Made by a program: the position numbers and the translations under genes. From contig CAJXKT010000005.1 of NCBI GenBank assembly GCA_913055705.1, positions 1-41,363 of the forward strand: 41,363 bases of DNA, read 5' to 3'. Below the pieces are notes generated by a model that had not been told where the DNA came from, ran no database searches, and saw only the letters and a program-made list of their open reading frames with translations. Shown piece after piece: positions 8,225 to 17,776 of the stretch; the stretch's first letter is position 1, and each line of letters begins with the position of its first letter. The stretch comes from an uncultured bacterium (lineage in GTDB: Bacteria; Planctomycetota; Brocadiia; Brocadiales; Scalinduaceae).

Positions 8225-9287
8225 ATGTTCTTATTTCAGCCAGATTATCAAGTAAGGCATCTATTTCTTCGTCTGTTCCGACCGTAATCCTCAGGCAGTC
8301 GTCCAGTCTTGGTTGTTCAAAATATCTGATTAGTATCTTTCTTTTTCTCAGTTCCTGATAAATCTCTCTTGCCTTATCGGCATTCCGGCACCTAATCATA
8401 ACAAAGTTTGCCTGAGATGGGTATACAAAAAATCCCAGCTTTTTAAGTGAATCTATCAGGCGTCCTCTTGTCTTTTTAATCCGGGCAACGTTTTCCCTGA
8501 ATGTTTCCTGATCGCCCAGCGCGGCAACTGCAGATGCCATGCTGAGTCTGTCAACGTTATACGAATCCTTGACCTTCATCATTCCGTTAATCAGGCTCTC
8601 ATGAGCAACAGCAAAACCCAGACGCATTCCGGCCAGGGAATAGGATTTGGAAAGTGTGCGCAGGACAATAAGATTTGGATGTTTATCCACAAGCCTCATA
8701 CAGTTATCATCGGCAAAATCTACATACGCCTCATCAACCACTACTATACCTTCTATCTTTCCGGCAACCCCGGATACTTCGTCAACCGGTATCATTGTCC
8801 CGGATGGCGAGTTTGGATTGCATATAAATGTAACGGCAGCACCCTCTACTACAACTTCCCCCGGCAGGGTATAATCTTCGAGAAAATCGATAACACACTC
8901 TTCTGCATCCTGGATCTCTGACAGGGTCTTGTACAAGAGGTATGATGGATACGGGTAAACAACTTTTTTACCCTCTCCCACAAAACTTCTGATTATTATG
9001 GTCAAAAGTTCATCAGATCCGTTGCCAATCATAACCCTTTCAGGCCTTGTACCAAAAACCTCCGCTACTTTCTCTCTTGCACTTGTGGCACCAGGGTCAG
9101 GATACAACCTCAATTTTTCACTTACCTCATCCTTCAATGCGGCAATAACCTTTTGAGACGGAGGGTACGGATTCTCATTTGTGTTGAGTTTGATGTACTG
9201 GCCGTCCTGCGGCTGTTCGCCGGGAACATACCCGTTCATCTTATCAATATTTTTCCTGAAATACTTTTGTTGTGTCTTAGTTTCCAT
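8223..9287 (-). CDS. hisC: Histidinol-phosphate aminotransferase
   Basis: KLNTNENPYPPS, VVDEAYVDFAD, LRTLSKSYSLAGMRLGFA PLP-lysine region. Confidence 0.96.
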   Translation of the reverse strand: METKTQQKYFRKNIDKMNGYVPGEQPQDGQYIKLNTNENPYPPSQKVIAALKDEVSEKLRLYPDPGATSAREKVAEVFGTRPERVMIGNGSDELLTIIIRSFVGEGKKVVYPYPSYLLYKTLSEIQDAEECVIDFLEDYTLPGEVVVEGAAVTFICNPNSPSGTMIPVDEVSGVAGKIEGIVVVDEAYVDFADDNCMRLVDKHPNLIVLRTLSKSYSLAGMRLGFAVAHESLINGMMKVKDSYNVDRLSMASAVAALGDQETFRENVARIKKTRGRLIDSLKKLGFFVYPSQANFVMIRCRNADKAREIYQELRKRKILIRYFEQPRLDDCLRITVGTDEEIDALLDNLAEIRT

Positions 9288-9325
9288 TTCTTTGAACTAA
9301 AGGTTTCTACTACATCTTGTACAAT

Positions 9326-10669
9326 TCATTTATCTACCCTTATGCGTACCGAATTAGCATGGGCCTGCAGGCCTTCCGACTCTGCAATCGTAATTATGTC
9401 ATTGGCTGACGACCGCAGAACATCTTCTGAATACGAAATTATGCTTGTCCTTTTCAGAAAATCATTCACCGACAGGCCGGAGAAAAACCTTGCTGTTCCG
9501 CCTGTTGGCAAGACGTGCGAAGGTCCGGCAATGTAGTCACCAGCCGCTACAGGAGTGAATGATCCGGTAAATATAGCACCTGCATGTTTTATCCCGGACA
9601 ATACTTCTTCTTCGTCTTCCACTATCACCTGCAGATGTTCCGGTGCCAGGGTATTCGAAATATCAACTGCCTCATTCAAATCCTTTGTAATTATGACAAA
9701 ACCAAATCTATCTAAAGACTCTTTAATCAGATCACTACGAGGCAGGGTCTCAATCTGCTTAGATATCTCCTGCAACACTCCATTAACAAGTTCCTCTGAA
9801 CAGGTAACCAGGATTGAAATACCGGGAGCATGTTCTGCCTGCGACAGCAGGTCAGACGCAACATACGCATGATTAGCAGTCTCATCAGCTATTATGAGCA
9901 CCTCACTCGGCCCTGCCAGCATATCTATGCCGACATGCCCATACGCCTCCCTCTTGGCAAGCGTCACAAATATATTACCGGGTCCGACTATCTTGTCCAC
10001 CTTCGGGACGGTTTGAGTACCATACGTGAGTGCGGCTATTGAATGTACACCGCCAATCATATAAACTTCATCTACATTTGTCTCCCTGCACGCAACCAGT
10101 CTCTCGGGAGAAATCTTTCCATCCCTGCCGGGTGGAGTTACCACAACGATCTTTTTTACCCCGGCTACTTTCGCTGGCATAGCATTCATTAATACCGTGG
10201 ACGGATATGAGGCGGAACCACCGGGAACATAAATCCCGACATTTTCAATAGCTTCATATTTTACCTTTATCCTGGTTCCATCTGAAGAAAAGGGTTCAGG
10301 TTCACGTATACGAATGTATTCCTGAAATTTCTGGATATTTTCCCTTGCATTCCTTATCGCACTTATAAATTCCGGAGAAACCTTTTTGTAAGCATCTTCT
10401 ATCTCAGATTCCTTGATTTTGAAATCCTTTGCGGGCAGGGTCACACCCTCAAGCTGCTCTGAATAATACTCCAAAGCTTCATCACCTTTTTCTTTTACGT
10501 CTTTAATGACACGCTTGACAATTTCTGCCGGAGACAACGGTTCGCCAAAGACTTCCTTCGTCTTCGCTTCCATCCCTTCTGTAACCGTATCGGAAAAAAT
10601 GCTCATCCTCTGCTTGAGCGACTCAATTTCCTGCGTAATATTACCTTCTTGTAATTTTAATATTTCCAT
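9326..10669 (-). CDS. hisD: Histidinol dehydrogenase
   Basis: [73 protein letters not shown]. Confidence 0.97.
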   Translation of the reverse strand: MEILKLQEGNITQEIESLKQRMSIFSDTVTEGMEAKTKEVFGEPLSPAEIVKRVIKDVKEKGDEALEYYSEQLEGVTLPAKDFKIKESEIEDAYKKVSPEFISAIRNARENIQKFQEYIRIREPEPFSSDGTRIKVKYEAIENVGIYVPGGSASYPSTVLMNAMPAKVAGVKKIVVVTPPGRDGKISPERLVACRETNVDEVYMIGGVHSIAALTYGTQTVPKVDKIVGPGNIFVTLAKREAYGHVGIDMLAGPSEVLIIADETANHAYVASDLLSQAEHAPGISILVTCSEELVNGVLQEISKQIETLPRSDLIKESLDRFGFVIITKDLNEAVDISNTLAPEHLQVIVEDEEEVLSGIKHAGAIFTGSFTPVAAGDYIAGPSHVLPTGGTARFFSGLSVNDFLKRTSIISYSEDVLRSSANDIITIAESEGLQAHANSVRIRVDK

Positions 10670-10727
10670 GTTTACAATCTCATTTCAATAAACTTCTAGT
10701 TGATATTAATGCCCGGAAGATTATTTT

Positions 10728-11174
10728 TTATTCACTTACCTCAACAGCACGCACCATGTCACCTATTGATATCGGGCCCAATTGCGGTACACCCGTAACC
10801 TGAGAGGTGTTAATGTTTAATTTTTCAGAACTAATTCTGCCGCCTCCCGGTCTTACCGTCATGGACTCGGCCATCATAGCCCCGCTGAGTGTCTGAGCAC
10901 CCTGAGACTCATGTTCTCCGGCCGACGCCTCTTTCTCTCCGGCAACACAGGTGGAAAATTTGTCCTGGACATGAGAGACAAAGATATAATCTTTGACGTG
11001 TTCCAGTTTTCCCAGGGTTTCACCACTATCCGGATCTTTTACCTCGTCATCACTCTGCACAAAGACCACAAAGACCATACCATTCACCACATCATTATCT
11101 CTACCAACATTAATTACTATACTGTATTCATCAAGTATTTTAGCTACTTTACCTTCTATCTTTTCCATATTCAT
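10728..11174 (-). CDS. Hypothetical protein with FlgT C-terminal-like domain
   Basis: EGKVAKILDEYSIVINVGRDNDVVNGMVFVVF...VKDPDSGETLGKLEHVKDYIFVSHVQDKFS pattern. Confidence 0.65.
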   Translation of the reverse strand: MNMEKIEGKVAKILDEYSIVINVGRDNDVVNGMVFVVFVQSDDEVKDPDSGETLGKLEHVKDYIFVSHVQDKFSTCVAGEKEASAGEHESQGAQTLSGAMMAESMTVRPGGGRISSEKLNINTSQVTGVPQLGPISIGDMVRAVEVSE

Positions 11175-11272
11175 AAATCAGCTCCTTTCTATCGCCAATC
11201 TGCCTCATTATATTTTACCCCCCTTCTTTGTCAAGGAGAATTGAATTGGCGTACCTAACCATAAATGGTTTC

Positions 11273-11301
11273 TTGACCACTTTATGCACATGCGTTATAA
11301 T
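11273..11301 (+). promoter_or_regulatory. Predicted sigma70-type promoter
   Basis: TTGACC (11273-11278), 17-bp spacer, TATAAT (11296-11301), upstream of the 11365 gene. Confidence 0.6.
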
Positions 11302-11364
11302 CATGAATTATTTCATATTTTGTACGATATTCATCAATTTTCAGAAACCACTTAATCTAAAAAA

Positions 11365-12330
11365 ATGCCAATAGTTGCGGGTATTGATGAAGCCGGTTAT
11401 GGCCCCACATTAGGCCCATTTGTATTATCAAAGGTCGTGATGGGAATACCGGCTAAATATCACCATGAGACAAACATCTGGCATGTCCTTAAAGATGCTA
11501 TTTCTGAAAAAATACAAAAACGGGGAGATCGTATAGTTGTTGGCGACAGCAAGAAGCTATACCAGCAGAAAACCGGATTGAAAATGCTGGAGGAGGCAGT
11601 CTTATCCTTTATCTGGCATACAAAAGGCCCGGTAACAAAATTCACAGATTTACTGAAACTATTATCGGACTACGATGAAGACGTTTTTGACAAATACCCA
11701 TGGTATAAGGGAAGAGACCTTGATCTACCGGTTGCATCAAATGTGTCCGCAATCATGAATTTTGCAGACAACTTTAAACATACTGCAGTCTTGCAGGATG
11801 TAAGTATACTTGATATTAAGAGTCATTTTCTTTGTGTGTCCGAGATAAACAGGCAAATAGAGCTTGACGGCAACAAATCTCTGCTCCTCTTCAAAAGCTG
11901 TATAAGGCATCTTAAGGAAATCTTTGAGCATTATGGGAAACACAAACCAAAAGTCTTAATAGACAAACACGGAGGAAGAAACTATTACGAAAGATTGTTG
12001 GCACAGAATTTTGAAGGATGTAAGGTAGACTCTATTACAGAAGGAAATCCATTGTCAACCTACAGTATTAATAATGCAGATAGAAAGATGGATGTCTCTT
12101 TTATTGTAGGCGCAGACTCAAAGTATTTTCCAACTGCACTTGCATCAATGTTCAGTAAATATATCCGTGAATTATTTATAAAATTATTCAATGCCTTCTG
12201 GCAGGAGAAGGTACAGGACATCAAGCCGACTGCCGGTTATCCGGAAGACGCCAGGAGGTTTTTGTCTCAGATCCATAACGTAAGGAACAAGTTGAATATC
12301 AGTGATGATATCTTGATCAGAGTTAAATAA
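11365..12330 (+). CDS. RNase HII-like protein with internal insertion
   Basis: VAGIDEAGYGPTLGPFV, VVGDSKKLYQQK, VLIDKHGG, IVGADSKYFPTALASMFSKYIRELF, AGYPEDARRFL align motif by motif with RNase HII. Confidence 0.8.
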   Translation: MPIVAGIDEAGYGPTLGPFVLSKVVMGIPAKYHHETNIWHVLKDAISEKIQKRGDRIVVGDSKKLYQQKTGLKMLEEAVLSFIWHTKGPVTKFTDLLKLLSDYDEDVFDKYPWYKGRDLDLPVASNVSAIMNFADNFKHTAVLQDVSILDIKSHFLCVSEINRQIELDGNKSLLLFKSCIRHLKEIFEHYGKHKPKVLIDKHGGRNYYERLLAQNFEGCKVDSITEGNPLSTYSINNADRKMDVSFIVGADSKYFPTALASMFSKYIRELFIKLFNAFWQEKVQDIKPTAGYPEDARRFLSQIHNVRNKLNISDDILIRVK

Positions 12331-12350
12331 AAAAAAGGAGTAGAATAAAG

Positions 12351-13361
12351 ATGGGAGTTAATGTTGCAGTAGTAGGGGTTACCGGAGCGGTAGGAACTGA
12401 AATGCTCAGGGTGCTTGAAAAAAGAGATTTCCCTGTTGACGAATTAAGGCCGCTTGCCTCAAGCCGTTCGGCGGGGAAGAATATAACCTTCCGTGGCAAA
12501 GAGGTACAGGTACAGGAATTAACAGCAGATTCATTTGAAGGAATAAACATCGGGTTATTTAGTGCCGGAGGCAGCATAAGCAGGGAGTTTGTACCATATG
12601 CTATAGAGAAAAATTGCGTTGTCGTGGATAACACCAGTGCATTCAGAATGGACGAGGGTGTACCGCTGGTTGTGCCGGAAGTAAATGCAGACAGGATCTC
12701 GGAACATAATGGCATAATTGCAAATCCAAACTGTTCAACGATACAACTCGTTTTAATCTTAAAACCGATACATAACGCGGTAAAAATCAAGAGGGTAGTA
12801 GTTTCAACCTATCAGGCAGTATCCGGAGCAGGCTATAATGCCCTGGTGGAATTAAAGAAGGAAACCGAACATATACTTTCTGGGAAGAGTGAAGAATTTA
12901 ATCGCAGTATATTTCCTCATCAGATAGCATTTAATGTCCTGCCTCAATTACCTCAGAGTGATGCCTTCTTGCCAAACGGCTATACAGATGAAGAGACGAA
13001 GATGATCAACGAAACAAAGAAAATCCTGGAGGACAGCTCCTTCCGCATAACAACAACCACCGTAAGGGTACCTGTATTCAGGGGGCACAGCGAGTCGGTC
13101 AACATAGAAACTCGGGCGCCGTTGAGCGCCGATCAAGCCAGGGACTTATTAAGCAAGGCAGAAGGCGTCGTGGTCATTGACGATCCGTCAAAGCAATTAT
13201 ATCCACTGGCAACTGATGCCGCCGGTAAAGACGAGACCTTCGTCGGAAGAATAAGGGAAGACGATTCTGTTGAGAACGGATTGAACATGTGGGTAGTAAG
13301 TGATAACCTGCTGAAAGGCGCAGCCCTGAACGCAGTTCAGATCGCTGAGAAGCTGATATAA
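12351..13361 (+). CDS. asd: Aspartate-semialdehyde dehydrogenase
   Basis: VAVVGVTGAVGTEMLRVLEKRDFPVDELRPLAS, NPNCSTIQLV, STYQAVSGAGYNALVEL, VPVFRGHSESVNIE. Confidence 0.96.
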   Translation: MGVNVAVVGVTGAVGTEMLRVLEKRDFPVDELRPLASSRSAGKNITFRGKEVQVQELTADSFEGINIGLFSAGGSISREFVPYAIEKNCVVVDNTSAFRMDEGVPLVVPEVNADRISEHNGIIANPNCSTIQLVLILKPIHNAVKIKRVVVSTYQAVSGAGYNALVELKKETEHILSGKSEEFNRSIFPHQIAFNVLPQLPQSDAFLPNGYTDEETKMINETKKILEDSSFRITTTTVRVPVFRGHSESVNIETRAPLSADQARDLLSKAEGVVVIDDPSKQLYPLATDAAGKDETFVGRIREDDSVENGLNMWVVSDNLLKGAALNAVQIAEKLI

Positions 13362-13479
13362 TCACTTTTTCCCCTGCTATTTTGGCAGATATTAAGATAT
13401 ATTAATCTACGCATACGGGAACAATGTACAGGTGGGAGAGCGTTGCAAAAGCCCCTAAACTGTGAAAAAGTAGGAAAAA

Positions 13480-13536
13480 AATAAGGAGAATGCCGGGTAG
13501 TTTTTTTAAATTTCTACCCATGCCATTCTCCTTATT
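13480..13536 (-). terminator. Long imperfect hairpin, terminator between convergent asd and ferredoxin genes
   Basis: AATAAGGAGAATGCCGGGTAG ... CTACCCATGCCATTCTCCTTATT. On the minus strand the stem is followed by TTATTTTTTTCC. Confidence 0.8.
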
Positions 13537-13572
13537 AAATCTTATGCTTTTTCCCGCAGGTCCTGCAGGAAA

Positions 13573-13761
13573 TTAATCTTCAATAGCTATACATTCAACA
13601 GGACATTCCTCGGCTGCCTGTCTACAGGTTTCCTCTGCACCACCCGGAACGGAATCACCTTTTACAACCGCTATATCACCATCCATATCAAAAACCTCCG
13701 GACATGTTTGCGAACAAAGTTCACAACCGGTACATTCGTCAGCATCTACTATTGCCTTCAT
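13573..13761 (-). CDS. Ferredoxin, 4Fe-4S
   Basis: DECTGCELCSQTCPEVF ... CRQAAEECPVECI; 62 aa; aggaggaag RBS. Confidence 0.92.
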   Translation of the reverse strand: MKAIVDADECTGCELCSQTCPEVFDMDGDIAVVKGDSVPGGAEETCRQAAEECPVECIAIED

Positions 13762-13859
13762 TGCTTCCTCCTTCTATTAAAAAAATAACATATTGGTTTC
13801 TTTACTAGCAAAATCCGACTCGATTCATTAAGCAAATATTCTAGAATAATAAGCGTTTC

Positions 13860-13887
13860 AATATAATTAATCCTCATTAATTGTCAA
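13860..13887 (-). promoter_or_regulatory. Predicted sigma70-type promoter for ferredoxin
   Basis: Minus strand TTGACA (13887-13882), 16-bp spacer, TATATT (13865-13860). Confidence 0.5.
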
Positions 13888-13906
13888 GTTCTTTTATATA
13901 GCCTGA

Positions 13907-14754
13907 ATTCAAGTAATAAGTGCAACTCTAAAGAGTTGACAAGAGAGGTTAGCTGTGTTAAATGGCAACCTCAAAAACTTGTCAAGAGAAAGAGAGGTGC
14001 ACATGGCTTATTATACACAGCTAACCCAGGAAGAAAGATATCATATTTCAGTATTATGTAAAGAAGGATTCCCGAGAGCAGAAATAGCTCGCAGGGTCAA
14101 ACGCCATCCAAGCACCATTACACGAGAACTCAGACGTAATACAGGTAGACGAGGATACCGCGCTAAACAAGCGCAAAGGAGGAATATTGTATAAACATCT
14201 ACGTCGTTCCCACGGAAAGCGTAAGAAACGCTACGGCAGCCCGGACCGACGAGGACAAATACCTGATAGAGTATCTATTGATGAACGCCCTAGGGTAGTT
14301 GATGCTAAAGAACGCATTGGTGACTGGGAAGCAGACACAGTAATAGGGCGTAACCACAAAGGGGCAATAATAACACTGGTAGAACGTAAGTCAAAGTATA
14401 CACTGTTACGTAAGGTAAACCGAAAGACATCTCATGCTGTTAATACCGCCATTTCAGAGATGGCTAAGGGTATCAAAGAACGATTTATAACAATGACTGT
14501 GGACAATGGTCGTGAGTTTGCCGGTCATAAGGAAACGTCTTCGAGATTAAACGTTGACGTGTACTTTGCTCATCCGTATCATTCATGGGAAAGAGGATTG
14601 AATGAAAACACCAATGGGCTACTAAGACAATATTTTCCAAAGAAGACGGATCTTCGCAAAATCTCGGATAAGAAAGTTACTAAACTTCATGACTCCTTAT
14701 GAAGTATTTAATCATATAACTTACAAAACCAAGTTTTGCACTTATTAGTTGAAT
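13907..14754 (+). mobile_element. IS30-family insertion sequence, internally deleted
   Basis: Terminal inverted repeats ATTCAAgTAATAAGTGCAA (13907-13925) and, reversed, ATTCAAcTAATAAGTGCAA (14736-14754) flank IS30 transposase fragments. Confidence 0.85.
14003..14727 (+). pseudogene. IS30-family transposase, disrupted by two internal deletions
   Basis: MAYYTQLTQEERYHISVLCKEG...STITRELRRN, a jump in another frame to GGILYKHLRRSHGKRKKRYGS...DWEADTVIG...TVDNGREFAGH...SWERGLNENTNGLLRQYFPKKTDLR, then a second frame change to NFMTPYEVFNH. Confidence 0.88.
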
Positions 14755-14769
14755 TTACGTTAGAGTATT

Positions 14770-15753
14770 ATGGAAAATTATTTCAAAAACAAAAAGATAT
14801 TGATAACCGGAGGCTTGGGTTTTATAGGAAGCACACTGGCTCACCGGCTTGCGAAGATAGAAGCAGACATATATCTTATAGACTCCCTGATACCGGAATA
14901 TGGAGGGAATAATTTTAATATTAACGGTATTGAGGACAAGGTAAAGGTAAACATCGCCGATGTCAGAGATAAGCATAGCATGGACTATCTCGTAAAGGAC
15001 AAGGATATCATCTTCAATCTTGCAGGGACATTAAGCCACATAGACAGCATGAATGACCCGTTTACTGATTTGGAAATTAATTGTATGAGCCAGTTATCAA
15101 TCCTGGAGTCTTGCCGTAAAAACAACAGAGACATCAAAATCATTTTTGCCGGTACCAGAGGGCAATATGGAAAAGCAGACCACCTGCCCGTAGATGAAAA
15201 GCACCTGATGCACCCGACAGATGTTAACGGAATTAATAATATTGCAGGAGAATCATATCACATCCTGTACAATAATATTTATGGTATAAGAGCTGTTTCT
15301 CTCAGATTAACGAATACTTATGGGCCCAGACACCAGATGAAACACCACAAGCAGGGAATAATTAACTGGTTTATAAGGCAGTTAATAGAGGAACAGACAA
15401 TAAAGCTATACGGTGACGGCAAACAGATCAGAGACATCAATTATGTTGATGATGTTGTAGAGGCATTGTTACTGGTAGCTTGTAATGAAAAAGCCGACGG
15501 TGAAGTCTTTAACCTTGGTGGCATTCCGAAAAACCTGATAGATTTGGTAGAGACAATGATAGATGTTTATGGTAAGGGCAACTACGAACTGATACCATTC
15601 AAGGATGACCTTAAAAAGATAGAAATTGGAGATTACGTTGCAAATTTTGAAAAGATTAAGAGTGCCGTTGAGTGGGAACCAAAGGTTTCGTTAGAAGAAG
15701 GACTTCAATCGTCATTTGATTACTATGAGAAATACAGAGAGCATTATTGGTAA
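14770..15753 (+). CDS. NAD-dependent epimerase/dehydratase (extended SDR)
   Basis: ILITGGLGFIGSTLAHRL, NLAGTLSHIDSM, LRLTNTYGPRHQM, YGDGKQIRDINYVDDVVEALL. Confidence 0.92.
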   Translation: MENYFKNKKILITGGLGFIGSTLAHRLAKIEADIYLIDSLIPEYGGNNFNINGIEDKVKVNIADVRDKHSMDYLVKDKDIIFNLAGTLSHIDSMNDPFTDLEINCMSQLSILESCRKNNRDIKIIFAGTRGQYGKADHLPVDEKHLMHPTDVNGINNIAGESYHILYNNIYGIRAVSLRLTNTYGPRHQMKHHKQGIINWFIRQLIEEQTIKLYGDGKQIRDINYVDDVVEALLLVACNEKADGEVFNLGGIPKNLIDLVETMIDVYGKGNYELIPFKDDLKKIEIGDYVANFEKIKSAVEWEPKVSLEEGLQSSFDYYEKYREHYW

Positions 15754-15754
15754 C

Positions 15755-16858
15755 ATGAAAATTCCAGTTTTTGACCTTAAAAGGCAGTATGAGTACCTGA
15801 AAGAGGAACTGGATAACGCCTTTACGAACGTTTTCGAAAGTGGATCCTTTGTCCTGGGTAAAAACGTCAGATTGTTTGAAGAGGAATTTGCAGAATATAT
15901 TGGTGCCGGATTTGCCGTAGGAGTGGGTTCCGGTACGGAAGCCTTGCATCTTTCTTTAAGAGCTTATGATATCGGAGCCGGAGACGAAGTAATTACTGTT
16001 CCAAATACGGCAGTTCCGACTATCTCTGCCATATCATTTACCGGGGCCAAACCTGTATTTGTTGATATCACGCCAGATACCTACACTATGGATTTAAAAA
16101 AAGTAGAGGAGAAGATTACAGATAAAACAAGAGCTATTCTTCCTGTACATCTTTATGGCCACACCACGGAAATGGATCAAGTAATGAAATTGGCAAAAGC
16201 GCATAATTTAAGAATCATTGAAGACGCATGTCAGGCCCATGGTGCAAAATATAATGGCAACAATGCAGGAACTATCGGAGATATGGGCTGCTTCAGTTTT
16301 TATCCAACAAAAAACCTGGGAGCATACGGTGATGGTGGAATAATAGTTACGAACAATGAAGAATTATATAAAAAACTGATTATGCTCAGGAACTATGGAG
16401 AAGTGGAAAAGTTCACGTCAAAGATTGAGGGGTTTAATTCCCGGCTTGATGAGATTCAGGCAGCTGTACTTCGAGTTAAATTAAGGTACTTAGATGAATG
16501 GACAGACAGACGAAGGGAAATAGCCACACAGTACCGGCAACTACTCTATAATTCAAATGTACAACTTCCATGCGAAAGACAATGGGCAAAACACGTATAT
16601 CACCTTTTTGTAATCAGGGTAAACAAAAGAAATGATTTAAAAGATTATCTACAGGAACGAGGTGTTGGCACACAAATACATTATCCCATTCCAATCCATC
16701 TGCAGGAAGCTTATAAAAAGCTTGGGCATAAAGCAGGAGATTTTCCCATAAGTGAGAGGAACGCCAGAGAAATATTGTCTTTACCCATTTATCCGGAGCT
16801 GACAACAGAAGAGGTAGAAACTGTTGCCGGTTTAATCACTGAATTTCAGAATAAATAG
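15755..16858 (+). CDS. DegT/DnrJ/EryC1/StrS family sugar aminotransferase
   Basis: MKIPVFDLKRQYEYLKEEL...GSGTEALHLSLRAYDIGAGDEVI...EDACQAHGAKY...GCFSFYPTKNLGAYGDGG. Start moved from 15716 to ATG at 15755, just past the upstream stop. Confidence 0.95.
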   Translation: MKIPVFDLKRQYEYLKEELDNAFTNVFESGSFVLGKNVRLFEEEFAEYIGAGFAVGVGSGTEALHLSLRAYDIGAGDEVITVPNTAVPTISAISFTGAKPVFVDITPDTYTMDLKKVEEKITDKTRAILPVHLYGHTTEMDQVMKLAKAHNLRIIEDACQAHGAKYNGNNAGTIGDMGCFSFYPTKNLGAYGDGGIIVTNNEELYKKLIMLRNYGEVEKFTSKIEGFNSRLDEIQAAVLRVKLRYLDEWTDRRREIATQYRQLLYNSNVQLPCERQWAKHVYHLFVIRVNKRNDLKDYLQERGVGTQIHYPIPIHLQEAYKKLGHKAGDFPISERNAREILSLPIYPELTTEEVETVAGLITEFQNK

Positions 16859-16885
16859 TTATAATTTGTACCAAGGAATATTAAA

Positions 16886-17677
16886 ATGGCAAAAGCCAAG
16901 ATTTCGGCATGTGTAATGACTTTTAACAATGAAGATTTAATCCAGGACTGTATGGAGAATGTTAAGTGGGCTAATGAAGTCATCGTTGTTGATTCTTACA
17001 GTACTGATAAAACGGTTGATATATGCCGTAAATATACAGACAGAGTTTATCAGAGAAAATGGCCGGGTTTTCAGGATCAGTCTAATTATATTGCCAGTCT
17101 TGCCAAATATGAATGGATTCTCTTTACAGATGCAGATGAAATAATTACTCCTGAACTTTATGAAGAAATTCAATCACATTTAAATAATAATTCAAATAGC
17201 TGGGACGGTTTTTACTTCCCGCGTAGAACGCGTTATCTTGGAAAATGGATTAATCATGGAGAATGGTATCCTGCGTACGACCTCCTTCTCTATAAGAAAG
17301 ATAAGGGTAAGTGGGTAAAAGAACCACATGCGACACTGGAGTTAAACGGAAGGGCAAAATATCTGAAGAACGATTGCCTTCACTATACATATAGAGATCT
17401 TTCACACCAGCTTGAAACTATCGACAAATATACAGACATGAGTGCTGTAGAAATGGACAAAGAAGGTGTAAAGTTTCTCACCTTTCAACTCATTTTTAGA
17501 CCACTTTTCAGATTTATCAAAGGATATTTCTTCAAACGTGGATTTCTGGATGGAGTACCGGGTTTAGTAGCTGCTACAACAACGTCATTCTATGTCTTCA
17601 TGAAATATGCGAAATTGTGGGAATTACGCATAAAAAATCGACTTCAAATCGGCACGGATAAAAATGCATATAAGTGA
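16886..17677 (+). CDS. Glycosyltransferase family 2
   Basis: ISACVMTFNNEDLIQDCMENVKWANEVIVVDSYSTDKTVDICRKY; WILFTDADEIITPEL; LPS-core GT2 type. Confidence 0.92.
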   Translation: MAKAKISACVMTFNNEDLIQDCMENVKWANEVIVVDSYSTDKTVDICRKYTDRVYQRKWPGFQDQSNYIASLAKYEWILFTDADEIITPELYEEIQSHLNNNSNSWDGFYFPRRTRYLGKWINHGEWYPAYDLLLYKKDKGKWVKEPHATLELNGRAKYLKNDCLHYTYRDLSHQLETIDKYTDMSAVEMDKEGVKFLTFQLIFRPLFRFIKGYFFKRGFLDGVPGLVAATTTSFYVFMKYAKLWELRIKNRLQIGTDKNAYK

Positions 17678-17776
17678 AAATGTTTCCCTTCCCCATCGAA
17701 GCAATTTCTTTAAATAATGCAATTTCGAAAACCCTTATTATAAACTAATATACTGTAGCACCTGCTCAGATTTAAT

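Noticed and set aside
12323-12790. 155-aa minus-strand ORF
   Set aside because: Antisense to asd; shadow ORF of coding sequence.
14187-14194. Overlap of the two IS30 ORFs as a programmed frameshift
   Set aside because: The segment between the HTH and LYKHLRR regions is missing altogether, so a deletion explains the frame change better than programmed frameshifting.
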